Shown: one piece after another, positions 47,491 through 60,066 of the stretch
Position numbering within the stretch: position 1 is the first letter of the stretch
How the letters are laid out: every line of letters begins with the position of its first letter
Assembly: GCF_051014445.1 (NCBI RefSeq)
Contig: NW_027488370.1
Span: 496,001 to 560,000, forward strand
Direction: 5' to 3'
Length of the DNA stretch: 64,000 nt
Origin: Colletes latitarsis
Lineage: Eukaryota; Arthropoda; Insecta; Hymenoptera; Colletidae
Notes under the pieces: model-generated
Seen by the model: only the letters and a program-made list of their open reading frames with translations
Told to the model about the DNA's origin: nothing
The model's database searches: none
Position numbers and translations under genes: made by a program

Positions 47491-48790
47491 TTGCATGACG
47501 TAGTAATGAAGTACAACACTGAAACAGTCAATTAAACCTGGTTTTGACACAATATTTTAGAGAATAATTCATGTTAGGTCTAGGATAGGTCTGGGATTTT
47601 CACTCATCAGACTCATACTTTCGCAGTCTTTACATACTTGTTGAACGGATCCTGGGTTTTTTCTGGTTTGGATCACGTAGTAATGTGGTGCCAGACTAAA
47701 ACAGTCGATTAAACCTGGTTTCGATCAATATCTTAGAGGATAACGCATGTTAGGTCTAGGTTAGGCCTGGGATTTTCACTCACCAGACTCATACTTTCGC
47801 AGTCTTTACATACTTGTTGAACGGATCCTGGGTTTTTTCTGGTTTGGATCACGTAGTAGTGTGGTACCACGCTGAAACAGTCCATTAAACCTGGTTTGGA
47901 TCAATATTTTAGAGGATAACGCATGTTAGGTCTAGGTTAGGCCTGGGATTTTCACTCATCAGACTCATACTTTCGCAGTCTTTACATACTTGTTGAACGG
48001 ATCCTGGGTTTTTTCTGGTTTGGATCACGTAGTAGTGTGGTACCACGCTGAAACAGTCCATTAAACCTGGTTTGGATCAATATTTTAGAGGATAACGCAT
48101 GTTAGGTCTAGGTTAGGCCTGGGATTTTCACTCATCAGACTCATACTTTCGCATTCTTCACATACCTGTTGAACAGATCCTGGGTTTTTTCTGGTTTGGA
48201 TCACGAAGTAGTGTGGTACCACACTAAAACAGTCCATTAAACCTGGTTTCGCTCAATATTTTAGAGGATAACGCATGTTAGGTCTAGGTTAGGTCTGGGA
48301 TTTGCTCTCATCAGGCTCATCCTTTCGCATATTTCTCATACTTGATGGCTCGATCCTGTGCTTTTTCTGGATTGCATCACGTAGTAATGAAGTACAACAC
48401 TGAAACAGTCAATTAAACCTGGTTTCGACACAATATTTTAGAGAATAATTCATGTTAGGTCTAGGTTAGGTCTGGGATTTTCATTCATCAGACTCATACT
48501 TTCGCAGTCTTTACATACTTGTTGAACGGATCCTGGGTTTTTTCTGGTTTGGATCACGTAGTATTGTGGTGCCAGACTAAAACAGTCGATTAAACCTGGT
48601 TTCGATCAATATCTTAGAGGATAACGCATGTTAGGTCTAGGTTAGGCCTGGGATTTTCACTCATCAGACTCATACTTTCGCAGTCTTTACATACTTGTTG
48701 AACGGATCCTGGGTTTTTTCTGGTTTGGATCACGTAGTAGTGTGGTACCACGCTGAAACAGTCCATTAAACCTGGTTTGGATCAATATTT
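47491..48790 (+). repeat. Five-monomer (881-bp) HOR family, CAGTCTTTACATAC type
   Basis: First dense run of monomers ending in TTTCGCAGTCTTTACATACT. The marker GTGGTGCCAGACTAAAACAG is at about 47686 and 48567, 881 bp (five monomers) apart. It alternates with monomers carrying GTAGTGTGGTACCACGCTG. The family recurs at 51721-53810, 55360-56130, 56760-57270 and 60120-60700. It is seen only after about 47.6 kb. Confidence 0.83.
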
Positions 48791-49272
48791 TAGAGGATAA
48801 CGCATGTTAGGTCTGGGTTAGGCCGGGGATTTTCTCTCATCAGACACATACTTTCGCGTTCTTCACATACTTGTTGAACGGATCCTGGGTTTTTTCTGGT
48901 TTGGATCACGTAGTAATGTGGGACCACACTGAAACAATCAATTAAACCTGGTCTTGATAAATATTTTAGAGGATAACGCATGTTAGGTTTGGGTTAGGTC
49001 TAGGATTTGTCCTCATCAGGCTCATACTTTCGCATATTTCACATACTTCATGGCTAGATCCTGGGCTGTTTCTGGATTGTATCACGTAGTAATGTGGTAC
49101 CACGCTGAAACAGTCAATTAAACCAGGTTTCGATCAATACTTTTGAGGATAACGCATGTTATGTCTGGGGTAGGTCTGGGATTCGCCCTAATCAGGCTCA
49201 TACTTTCGCGTTTTTCACGTACTTGTTGAACTGATCCTGGGTTTTTTCTGGTTTCGATCACGTAGTAATGTG
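48790..49272 (+). repeat. Short linker of A/B-type monomers
   Basis: Fewer than three monomers between the 881-bp family and the right copy of the 5462-bp duplication. Markers: GGCCGGGGATTTTCTCTC, GATTTGTCCTCATCAGG, TGTCTGGGGTAGGTCTGGG and TTTTTCACGTACTTG. Nothing but satellite. Confidence 0.75.
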
Positions 49273-51701
49273 GGACAACACTGAAACAGTCAATTAAACC
49301 TGGTTTCGATCAATATTTTAGAGAATAATTCATGTTAGGTCTAGGTTAGGTCTGGGATTTGCTCTTATCAGGCTCATTCTTTCGCATATTTCGCATACTT
49401 GATGGCTAGATCCTGGGCTTTGTATGGATTGTATAACGTAGTAATGAAGTACAACATTGAAACAGTCAATTCAACCTGGTTTCCATCAATATTGTAGAGG
49501 ATAACGCAAGCTAGGTCTGGGATAGGCCTGCGATTTGACCTCGTCAGACTCATACTTTCGCACCCTTCACATACTCGTTGAACAGATACTGGGTTATTTT
49601 CTTGTTTGTATCACATAGTAATGTGGTACCACACTGAAACTGTCGATTAAACCAGGTTTCGATCAATATTTTAGAGAATAATTCATGTTAGGTCTAGGTT
49701 AGGTCAGGGATTTACTCTCATCAGGCTCATTCTTTCGCATATTACTCATACTTGATGGCTAGATCCTGGGCTGTTTCTGGATTGTATCACATAGTAATGT
49801 GGTACCACACTGAAACAGTCAATTAAACCAGGTTTCGATCAATACTTTTGAGGATAACGCATGGTATGTCTGGGTTAGGTCTAGGATTTGCTCTCGTCAG
49901 GCTGATACTTTCGCATATTTCTCATACTTCATGGCTAGATCCTGGGCTATTTCTGGATTGGATCACGTAGTAATGTGGTACCACACTGAAACAGTCGATT
50001 AAACCTGGTTTCGATCAATATTTTAGAGGATAACGCAAGTTAGGTCTGGGATAGGTCTGGGATTTGACCTCATCAGACTCATACTTTCGCACCCTTCACA
50101 TACTCGTTGAACAGATCCTGGGTTATTTTCTGGATTGTATAACGTAGTAATGAAGTACAACACTGAAACAGTCTATTAAACCTGGTTTCCATCAATATTT
50201 TAGAGGATAACGCAAGCTAGGTCTGGGATAGGCCTGGGATTTGACCTCGTCAGACTCATACTTTCGCACACTTCACAGACTCGTTGAACAGATACTGGGT
50301 TATTTTCTTGTTTGTATCACATAGTAATGTGGTACCACACTGAAACTGTCGATTAAACCAGGTTTCGATCAATATTTTAGAGAATAATTCATGTTAAGTC
50401 TAGGTTAGGTCAGGGATTTACTCTCATCAGGCTCATTCTTTCGCATATTACTCATACTTGATGGCTAGATCCTGGGCTTTTTCTGGATTGGATCACGTAG
50501 TAATGTGGGACCACACTGAAACAATCAAATAAACCTGGTCTTGATAAATATTTTACAGGATAACGCATGCTAGGTCTGGGTTACGTCTGTGATTTGCCCT
50601 CATCAGCGTCATACTTTCGCAGTTTTAACATGCATGTTGACCTGATCGAGGGTTTTCTTTGCTTTGGATCACGTAGTAAAGTGGTACCACACTAAAACTG
50701 TCAATTAAACCTGGTTTCGATCAATATTTTAGAGGATAACGCATGTTAGGTCTGGGATAGGTCTGGGATTAGCCCTCATCAGACTCATACTTTCGCACAC
50801 TTCACATTCTCGTTGACAAGATCCTGGATCTTTTTCTGGTTTGGATCACGTAGTAATGTGGTACCTTACTGAAACAGTCGATAAAACCTGGTTTCGATCA
50901 ATATTTTTGAGGATAACGCATGTTAGGTCTGGGATAGGTCTGGGATTTGCCCTCATCAGGCTCATACTTTCCCAGTTTTAACATGCATGTTGACCTGATC
51001 GAGCGTTTTTTCTGCTTTGGAGCACGTAGTAAAGTGGTACCACAATAAAACGGTCAATTAAACCTGGTTTCGATCAATATTTTAGAGGATAACGCAAGTT
51101 AGGTCTGGGATAGGTCTGGGACTTGACCTCATCAGACTCATACTTTCGCACACTTCACATACTCCTTGAACAGATCCTGGGTTATTTTCTGGTTTGGATC
51201 ACATAGTAACGTGGTACCACACTGAAACAGTTGATTAAACCAGGTTTCGATCAATATTTTGGAGGATAACGCATGTTAGGAGTAGGTTAGGCCTGGGATT
51301 TGCCCTCATCAGGCTCATACTCGCATATTTCTCATACTTCATGGCTAGATCCTGGGCTGTTTCTGGATTGTATCACGTAGTAATGTGGTACCACGCTGAA
51401 ACAGTCAATTAAACCTGGTTTCGATCAATATTTTAGAGGATAACGCATGTTAGGTCTGGGATAGGTCTGGGATTAGCCCTCATCAGACTCATACTTTCGC
51501 ACACTTCACATTCTCGTTGACAAGATCCTGGATCTTTTTCTGGTTTGGATCACGTAGTAATGTGGTACCACACTGAAACAGTCGATTAAACCTGGTTTCG
51601 ATCAATATTTTAGAGGCTAACGCATGTTAGGTCTGGGTTAGGACTAGGATTTGACCTCATCAGGCTCATACTTTCGCATATTTCTCATACTTCATGGCTA
51701 G
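49273..51701 (+). repeat. 31-monomer (5462-bp) offset duplication, right copy
   Basis: Right-hand copy of 43811-46414. At about 50130 the path jumps from the equivalent of 44668 to that of 45020, a clean two-monomer (352-bp) loss. At about 51061-51250 one extra monomer (GGACTTGACCTC, ACATAGTAACGTGG, CAGTTGATTAAACC) is present. The sequence then joins TTGCATGACGTAGTAATG (51721), which equals 47491 at an offset of 4230. Confidence 0.86.
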
Positions 51702-51720
51702 ATCCCGGGCTTTTTCTGGA

Positions 51721-53937
51721 TTGCATGACGTAGTAATGAAGTACAACACTGAAACAGTCAATTAAACCTGGTTTCGACACAATATTTTACAGAATAATTC
51801 ATGTTAGGTCTAGGATAGGTCTGGGATTTTCACTCATCAGACTCATACTTTCGCAGTCTTTACATACTTGTTGAACGGATCCTGGGTTTTTTCTGGTTTG
51901 GATCACGTAGTAATGTGGTGCCAGACTAAAACAGTCGATTAAACCTGGTTTCGATCAATATCTTAGAGAATAATTCATGTTAGGTCTAGGTTAGGTCTGG
52001 GATTTTCACTCATCAGACTCATACTTTCGCAGTCTTTACATACTTGTTGAACGGATTCTGGGTTTTTTCTGGTTTGGATCACGTAGTAATGTGGTGCCAG
52101 ACTAAAACAGTCGATTAAACCTGGTTTCGATCAATATCTTAGAGGATAACGCATGTTAGGTCTAGGTTAGGCCTGGGATTTTCACTCATCAGACTCATAC
52201 TTTCGCAGTCTTTACATACTTGTTGAACGGATCCTGGGTTTTTTCTGGTTTGGATCACGTAGTAGTGTGGTACCACGCTGAAACAGTCCATTAAACCTGG
52301 TTTGGATCAATATTTCAGAGGATAACGCATGTTAGGTCTAGGTTAGGCCTGGGATTTTCACTCATCAGACTCATACCTTCGCAGTCTTTACATACTTGTT
52401 GAACGGATCCTGGGTTTTTTCTGGTTTGGATCACGTAGTAGTGTGGTACCACGCTGAAACAGTCCATTAAACCTGGTTTCGATTAATATTTTAGAGGATA
52501 ACGCAAGTTAAGTATGGGATTGGTCTGGGATTTGACCTCATCAGACTCATACTTTCGCACACTTCACATACTCGTTGTACAGATCCTGGGTTATTTTCTG
52601 GTTTGGATCACGTAGTAATGTGATGCCAGACTAAAACAGTCGATTAAACCTGGTTTCGATCAATATCTTAGAGGATAACGCATGTTAGGTCTAGGTTAGG
52701 CCTGGGATTTTCACTCACCAGACTCATACTTTCGCAGTCTTTACATACTTGTTGAACGGATCCTGGGTTTTTTCTGGTTTGGATCACGTAGTAGTGTGGT
52801 ACCACGCTGAAACAGTCCATTAAACCTGGTTTGGATCAATATTTTAGAGGATAACGCATGTTAGGTCTAGGTTAGGCCTGGGATTTTCACTCATCAGACT
52901 CATACTTTCGCAGTCTTTACATACTTGTTGAACGGATCCTGGGTTTTTTCTGGTTTGGATCACGTAGTAGTGTGGTACCACGCTGAAACAGTCCATTAAA
53001 CCTGGTTTGGATCAATATTTTAGAGGATAACGCATGTTAGGTCTAGGTTAGGCCTGGGATTTTCACTCATCAGACTCATACTTTCGCATTCTTCACATAC
53101 CTGTTGAACAGATCCTGGGTTTTTTCTGGTTTGGATCACGAAGTAGTGTGGTACCACACTAAAACAGTCCATTAAACCTGGTTTCGCTCAATATTTTAGA
53201 GGATAACGCATGTTAGGTCTAGGTTAGGTCTGGGATTTGCTCTCATCAGGCTCATCCTTTCGCATATTTCTCATACTTGATGGCTCGATCCTGGGCTTTT
53301 TCTGGATTGCATCACGTAGTAATGAAGTACAACACTGAAACAGTCAATTAAACCTGGTTTCGACACAATATTTTAGAGAATAATTCATGTTAGGTCTAGG
53401 TTAGGTCTGGGATTTTCATTCATCAGACTCATACTTTCGCAGTCTTTACATACTTGTTGAACGGATCCTGGGTTTTTTCTGGTTTGGATCACGTAGTAAT
53501 GTGGTGCCAGACTAAAACAGTCGATTAAACCTGGTTTCGATCAATATCTTAGAGGATAACGCATGTTAGGTCTAGGTTAGGACTGGGATTTTCACTCATC
53601 AGACTCATACTTTCGCAGTCTTTACATACTTGTTGAACGGATCCTGGGTTTTTTCTGGTTTGGATCACGTAGTAGTGTGGTACCACGCTGAAACAGTCCA
53701 TTAAACCTGGTTTGGATCAATATTTTAGAGGATAACGCATGTTAGGTCTAGGTTAGGCCTGGGATTTTCACTCATCAGACTCATACTTTCGCAGTCTTTA
53801 CATACTTGTTGGGCGGATCCTGGGTTATTTTCTGGTTTGGATCACATAGTGATGTGGTACCACACTGAAACAGTCGATTAAACCAGGTTTCGATCAATAT
53901 TTTTGAGGATAACGCATGTTAGGTCTAGGTTAGGCCT
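51721..53937 (+). repeat. Long run of the 881-bp five-monomer family
   Basis: About 12.5 monomers of the CAGTCTTTAC type. CCAGACTAAAACAG occurs at 51921, 52097, 52626 and 53507; the last two are 881 bp apart. The part at 52626-53800 repeats 47691-48770. A monomer with AAGTATGGGATTGGTCTGGG and CGTTGTACAGATCC (about 52508-52580) interrupts the run and recurs near 57310-57385. Confidence 0.8.
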
Positions 53938-53990
53938 GGGATTTTCACTTATCAGACTCATACTTTTCATACTCATACTGGGATTTTGCT
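53938..53990 (+). repeat. 43-bp partial monomer; second phase break
   Basis: GGGATTTTCACTTATCAGAC at 53938 is followed only 42 bp later by GGGATTTTGCTCTCATCAGG (53980), with CATACTTTTCATACTCATAC between them. Landmarks either side are 5332 bp apart (48981 to 54313), thirty monomers plus 52; about 43 of this comes from here. It can be read as an extra monomer that lost about 133 bp. The 61-codon plus-strand frame at 53903-54088 exists only because of this junction. Confidence 0.82.
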
Positions 53991-55288
53991 CTCATCAGGC
54001 TCATTCTTTCGCATATTTCTCATACTTGATGGCTAGATCCTGGGTTATTATCTGGTTTGGATCACATAGTAATGTGGTACCACACTGAAACAGTCGATTA
54101 AACCTGGTTTCGATCAATATTTTTGAGGATAACGCATGTTAGGTCTGGGTTAGGCCGGGGATTTTCTCTCATCAGACACATACTTTCGCATTCTTCACAT
54201 ACTTGTTGAACGGATCCTGGGTTTTTACTGGTTTGGATCATGTAGTAATGTGGTACCACACTGAAACATTCAATTAAACCTGGTCTTGATAAATATTTTA
54301 GAGGATAACGCATGTTAGGTCTGGGTTAGGTCTGGGATTTTCACTCATCAGACTCTTACTTTCGCGTTCTTCACATACTTGTTGAACGGATCCTGGGATT
54401 TTTCTGGTTTGGATCACGTAGTAATGTGGGACCACACTGAAACAATCAATTAAACCTGGTCTTGATAAATATTTTAGAGGATAACGCATGTTAGGTCTGG
54501 GTTAGGTCTAGGATTTGCCCTCATCAGGCTCATACTTTCGCATATTTCTCATACTTCATGGCTAGATCCTGGGCTGTTTCTGGATTGTATCACGTAGCAA
54601 TGTGGTACCACGCTGAAACAGTCAATTAAACCTGGTTTCGATCAATATTTTAGAGGATAACGCAAGTTAGGTCTGGGATAGGTCTGGGATTCGCCCAAAT
54701 CAGGCTCATACTTTCGCGTTTTTCACGTACTTGTTGAACTGATCCTGGGTTTTTTCTGGTTTGGATCACGTAGTAATGTGGTACCACACTGAAACAGTCG
54801 ATTAAACCAGGTTTCGATCAATATTTTTGAGGATAACGCAAGTTAGGTCTGGGATAGGTCTAGGATTTGCCCACATCAGGCTCTTACTTTCGCATATTTC
54901 TCATACTTCATGGCTAGATCCTGGGCTATTTCTGGATTGGATCACGTAGTAATGTAGTACCACACTGAAACAGACAATGAAACCTCGTTTCCATCAATAT
55001 TTTAGAGGACAACGCAAGTTAGCTCTAGGTAAGTCCTGAGATTTTCACTGATCAGACTCATACTTTCGCATTCTTCACATACTTGTTGAACGGATCCTGG
55101 GTTTTTTCTCGTTTGGATCTCGTAGTAATGTGGTACCACACTGAAACAGTCAATTAAACCTGGTTTCGATCAATATTTTAGAGAATAATTCATGTTAGGT
55201 CTAGTTTAGGTCAGGGATTTGCTCTCATAGGGCTCATTCTTTCGCATATTTCTCATACTTGATGGCTAGATCCTGGGCTTTTTCTGGA
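53991..55288 (+). repeat. Satellite block, 54.0-55.3 kb
   Basis: About seven monomers. GGGTTATTATCTGGTTTGG (54043) recurs near 60912. The monomers with GGCCGGGGATTTTCTCTC and ATCATGTAGTAATG resemble 41200-41400. From about 54838 the block matches 47040-47490 (offset 7798). Confidence 0.72.
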
Positions 55289-56180
55289 TTGCATGACGTA
55301 GTAATGAAGTACAACACTGAAACAGTCAACTAAACCTGGTTTCGACACAATATTTTAGAGAATAATTCATGTTAGGTCTAGGATAGGTCTGGGATTTTCA
55401 CTCATCAGACTCATACTTTCGCAGTCTTTACATACTTGTTGAACGGATCCTGGGTTTTTTCTGGTGTGGATCACGTAGTAATGTGGTGCCAGACTAAAAC
55501 AGTCGATTAAACCTGGTTTCGATCAATATCTTAGAGGATAACGCATGTTAGGTCTAGGTTAGGCCTGGGATTTTCACTCATCAGACTCATACTTTCGCAG
55601 TCTTTACATACTTGTTGAACGGATCCTGGGTTTTTTCTGGTTTGGATCACGTAGTAGTGTGGTACCACGCTGAAACAGTCCATTAAACCTGGTTTGGATC
55701 AATATTTTAGAGGGTAACGCATGTTAGGTCTAGGTTAGGCCTGGGATTTTCACTCATCAGACTCATACTTTCGCAGTCTTTACATACTTGTTGAACGGAT
55801 CCTGGGTTTTTTCTGGTTTGGATCACGTAGTAGTGTGGTACCACGCTGAAACAGTCCATTAAACCTGGTTTGGATCAATATTTTAGAGGATAACGCATGT
55901 TAGGTCTAGGTTAGGCCTGGGATTTTCACTCATCAGACTCATACTTTCGCATTCTTCACATACCTGTTGAACAGATCCTGGGTTTTTTCTGGTTTGGATC
56001 ACGAAGTAGTGTGGTACCACACTAAAACAGTCCATTAAACCTGGTATCGCTCAATATTTTAGAGGATAACGCATGTTAGGTCTTGGTTAGGTCTGGGATT
56101 TGCTCTCATCAGGCTCATCCTTTCGCATATTTCTCATACTTGATGGCTCGATCCTGGGCTTTTTCTGGATTGCATCACGT
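55289..56180 (+). repeat. Block shared with 60.05-60.87 kb (second 4756-bp offset) and 47.5 kb
   Basis: About five monomers of the CAGTCTTTAC type. They match 60045-60870 at an offset of 4756 bp (CCAGACTAAAAC at 55489 and 60245) and 47491 onwards at 7798. Shared with the right copy: CAGTCAACTAAACCTGG, GAGGGTAACGCATG, CACGAAGTAGTGTGG and CCTGGTATCGCTCAAT. Confidence 0.8.
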
Positions 56181-58490
56181 AGTAATGTAGTACCACAATG
56201 AAACAGTCAATGAAACCTCGTTTCCATAAATATTTTAGAGGACAACGCAAGTTAGGTCTAGGTAAGTCCTGAGATTTTCACTGATCAGACGCATACTTTC
56301 GCATTCTTCACATACTTGTTGAACGGATCCTGGGTTTTTTCTAGTTTGGATCTCGTAGTAATGTAGTACCACACTGAAACAGTCCATTAAACCTGGTTTG
56401 GATCAATATTTTAGAGGATAACGCATGTTAGGTCTAGGTTAGGCCTGGGATTTTCACTCATAAGACTCATACTTTCGCATTCTTCACATACTTGTTGAAC
56501 GGATCCTGGGTTATTTCTGGTTTGGATCACGTAGTAATGTGGGACCACACTGAAACAGTCAATTAAACCTGGTTTCGATCAATATTTTAGAGAATAATTC
56601 ATGTTAGGTCTAGGTTAGGTCAGGGATTTGCTCTCATAAGGCTCATTCTTTCGCATAATTCTCATACTTGATGGCTAGATCCTGGGCTTTTTCTGGATTG
56701 CATCACGTAGTAATGAAGTACAACACTGAAACAGTCAATTAAACCTGGTTTCGACACAATATTTTAGAGAATAATTCATGTTAGGTCTAGGTTAGGTCTG
56801 GGATTTTCACTCATCAGACTCATACTTTCGCAGTCTTTACATACTTGTTGAACGGATTCTGGGTTTTTTCTGGTTTGGATCACGTAGTAATGTGGTGCCA
56901 GACTAAAACAGTCGATTAAACCTGGTTTCGATCAATATCTTAGAGGATAACGCATGTTAGGTCTAGGTTAGGCCTGGGATTTTCACTCATCAGACTCATA
57001 CTTTCGCAGTCTTTACATACTTGTTGAACGGATCCTGGGTTTTTTCTGGTTTGGATCACGTAGTAGTGTGGTACCACGCTGAAACAGTCCATTAAACCTG
57101 GTTTGGATCAATATTTCAGAGGATAACGCATGTTAGCTCTAGGTTAGGCCTGGGATTTTCACTCATCAGACTCATACCTTCGCAGTCTTTACATACTTGT
57201 TGAACGGATCCTGGGTTTTTTCTGGTTTGGATCACGTAGTAGTGTGGTACCACGCTGAAACAGTCCATTAAACCTGGTTTCGATTAATATTTTAGAGGAT
57301 AACGCAAGTTAAGTCTGGGATTGGTCTGGGATTTGACCTCATCAGACTCATACTTTCGCACACTTCACATACTCGTTGTACAGATCCTGGGTTATTTTCT
57401 GGTTTGGATCACATAGTGATGTGGTACCACACTGAAACAGTCGATTAAACCAGGTTTCGATCAATATTTTTGAGGATAACGCATGTTAGGTCTAGGTTAG
57501 GCCTGGGATTTTCACTTATCAGACTCATACTTTCGCATTCTTCACATACTTGTTGAACGGATCCTGGGTTTTTTCTGGTTTGGATCATGTAGTAATGTGG
57601 GACCACACAGAAACAGTCAATTAAACCTGGTTTCGATCAATATTTTAGAGAATAATTCATGTTAGGTCTAGGTTAGGTCTGGGATTTGCTCTCATCAGGC
57701 TCATTCTTTCGCATATTTCTCATACTTGATGGCTAGATCCTGGGCTTCTTCTCGATTGCATTACGTAGTAATGAAGTACATCACTGAAACAGTCAATTAA
57801 ACCTGCTTTCCATCATTATCTTAGAGGACAACGCAAGTTAGGCCTGGGATATGTCTGGGATTTGCCCTCATCAGGCTCATACTTTCGCGTTTTTTACATA
57901 CTTGTTGAACAGATCCTGGGCTGTTTCTGGCTTGTATCACGTAGTAATGTGGTACCACGCTGAAACAGTCAATTAAGCCTGGTTTCGCTCAACATTTTAG
58001 AGGATAACGCATGTTAGGTCTAGGTTAGGTCTGGGATTTTCTCTCATCAGGCTCATTCTTTCGCATTCTTCACATACTTGTTGAACTGATCCTGGGTTTT
58101 TTCTGGCTTGGATCACGTAGTATTGTGGTACCACACTGAAACAGTCAATGAAACCTGGTTTCCATGAATATTTTAGAGGACAGCGCATGTTAGGTCTAGG
58201 TTAGGCCAGGGATTTTCACTCATCAGACTCATACTTTCGCATTCTTCACATACTTGTTGAACGGATCCTGGGTTTTTTCTGGTTTGGATCACGTAGTAAT
58301 GTGGTACCACACTGAAACAGTCCATTAAACCTGGTCTTGATAAATATTTTAGAGGATAACTCATGTTAGGTCTGGGTTAGGTCTAGGATTTGTGCTCATC
58401 AGGCTCATACTTTCGCATATTTCTCATACTTGTTGAACAGATCCTTGGTTTTTACTGGTTTGGATCACGCAGTAATGTGGTACCACACTG
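56180..58490 (+). repeat. Satellite block, 56.2-58.5 kb
   Basis: About 13 monomers. The part at 56760-57385 follows 51963-52580 (GAACGGATTCTGGG, CATACCTTCGCAGTC, CGTTGTACAGATCC). The monomer with GATTTTCTCTCATCAGGCTC and TGAAACCTGGTTTCCATGAA (57997-58188) has a close relative at the window end (63809-64000, offset 5812, 33 monomers). No gene was seen. Confidence 0.73.
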
Positions 58491-60066
58491 AAACAGTCCA
58501 TTATACCTGGTTTGGATCAATATTTTAGAGGATAACGCATGTTAGGTCTAGGTTATGTCTGGGATTTTCACTCATCAGACTCATACTTTCGCAGTCTTCA
58601 AATACTTGTTGAACGGATCCTGGGTTTTTTCTGGTTTGGATCACGTAGTAATGTGGTACCACACTGAAACTGTCGATTAAAGCTGGTTTCGATCAATATT
58701 TTAGAGGATAACGCAAGTTAGGTCTGGGATAGGTCTGGAATTTGACATCATCAGACTCATACTTTCGCACACTTCACATACTCGTTGAACAGATCCTGGG
58801 TTATTTTCTGGTTTGGATCACATAGTAATGTGGTTCCACTCTGAAGCAGTCGATTAAACCAGGTTTCGATCAATATTTTTGATGATAACGCAAGTTAGGT
58901 CTGGGATAGGCCTAGGATTTGCCCTCATCAGGCTCTTACTTTCGCATATTTCTCATACTTCATGGCTAGATCCTGGGCTATTTCTGGATTGGATCACGTA
59001 GTAATGTAGTACCACACTGAAACAGACAATGAAACCTCGTTTCCATCAATATTTTAGAGGACAACGCAAGTTAGGTCTAGGTAAGTCCTGAGATTTTCAC
59101 TCATCAGACTCATACTTTCGCATTCTTCACATACTTGTTGAACTGATCCTGGGTTTTTTCTGGTTTGGATCACGTAGTATTGTGGTACCACACTGAAACA
59201 GTCAATGAAACCTGGTTTCCATCAATATTTTAGAGGACAGCGCATGTTAGGTCTAGGTTCGGTCTGGGATTTTCACTCATCAGACTCATACTTTCGCATT
59301 CTTCACATACTTGTTGAACGGATCCTGGGTTTTTTCTGGTTTGGATCACGTAGTAATGTGGTACCCCACTGAAACAGTCCATTAAACCTGGTCTTGATAA
59401 ATATTTTAGAGGATAACGCATGTTAGGTCTGGGTTAGGTCTAGGATTTGCCCTCATCAGGCTCATACTTTCGCATATTTCTCATACTTCAAGGCTAGATC
59501 CTGGGCTGTTTCTGGATTGTATCACGTAGTAATGTGGTACCACGCTGAAACAGTCAATTAAACCTGGTTTCGATCTGTATTTTAGAGGATAACGCAAGTT
59601 AGGTCTGGGATAGTTCTAGGATTTGCCCTCATCAGGCTCATACTTTCGCATATTTCTCATACTTGATGGCTAGATCCTGGGCTATATCTGGATTGGATCA
59701 CGTAGTAAAGTGGTACCACACTGAAACATTCAATGAAACCTGGTTTCCATCAATATTTTAGAGGATAACGCGTGTTAGGTCTGGGTTAGGTCTAAGATTT
59801 GCCCTCATCAGGCTCACAGTTTAGCGTTTTTCACATACTTGTTGAACGGATCCTGGGTTTTTTCTGGTTTGGATCACGTAGTAATGTGGTACCACACTGA
59901 AACGGTCAATTAAACCTGGTTTCGATCAATATTTTAGAGAATAATTCATGTTAGGTCAAGGTTAGGTCTGGGATTTGCTCTCATCAGGCTCATTCTTTCG
60001 CATATTTCTCATACTTGATGGCTAGATCCTGGGCTTTTTCTGGATTGCAACACGTAGTAATGTAGT
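58490..60066 (+). repeat. 15-monomer (2643-bp) offset duplication, left copy
   Basis: Nine monomers matching 61133-62709 at a constant offset of 2643 bp. Shared rare variants: CCATTATACCTGG, GATTAAAGCTGG, GGAATTTGACATCATCAG, GTGGTTCCACTCTGAAGC, TTTTTGATGATAACGC, GTACCCCACTG, TTCGATCTGTATTTTAG, TCACAGTTTAGCG and GGATTGCAACACG. Very few differences are visible. Confidence 0.88.

Noticed and set aside
53903..54088. Plus-strand 61-codon frame with a hydrophobic stretch that looks membrane-like
   Set aside because: It is created by the 43-bp partial monomer that shifts the frame. The hydrophobic run comes from T-rich satellite words.
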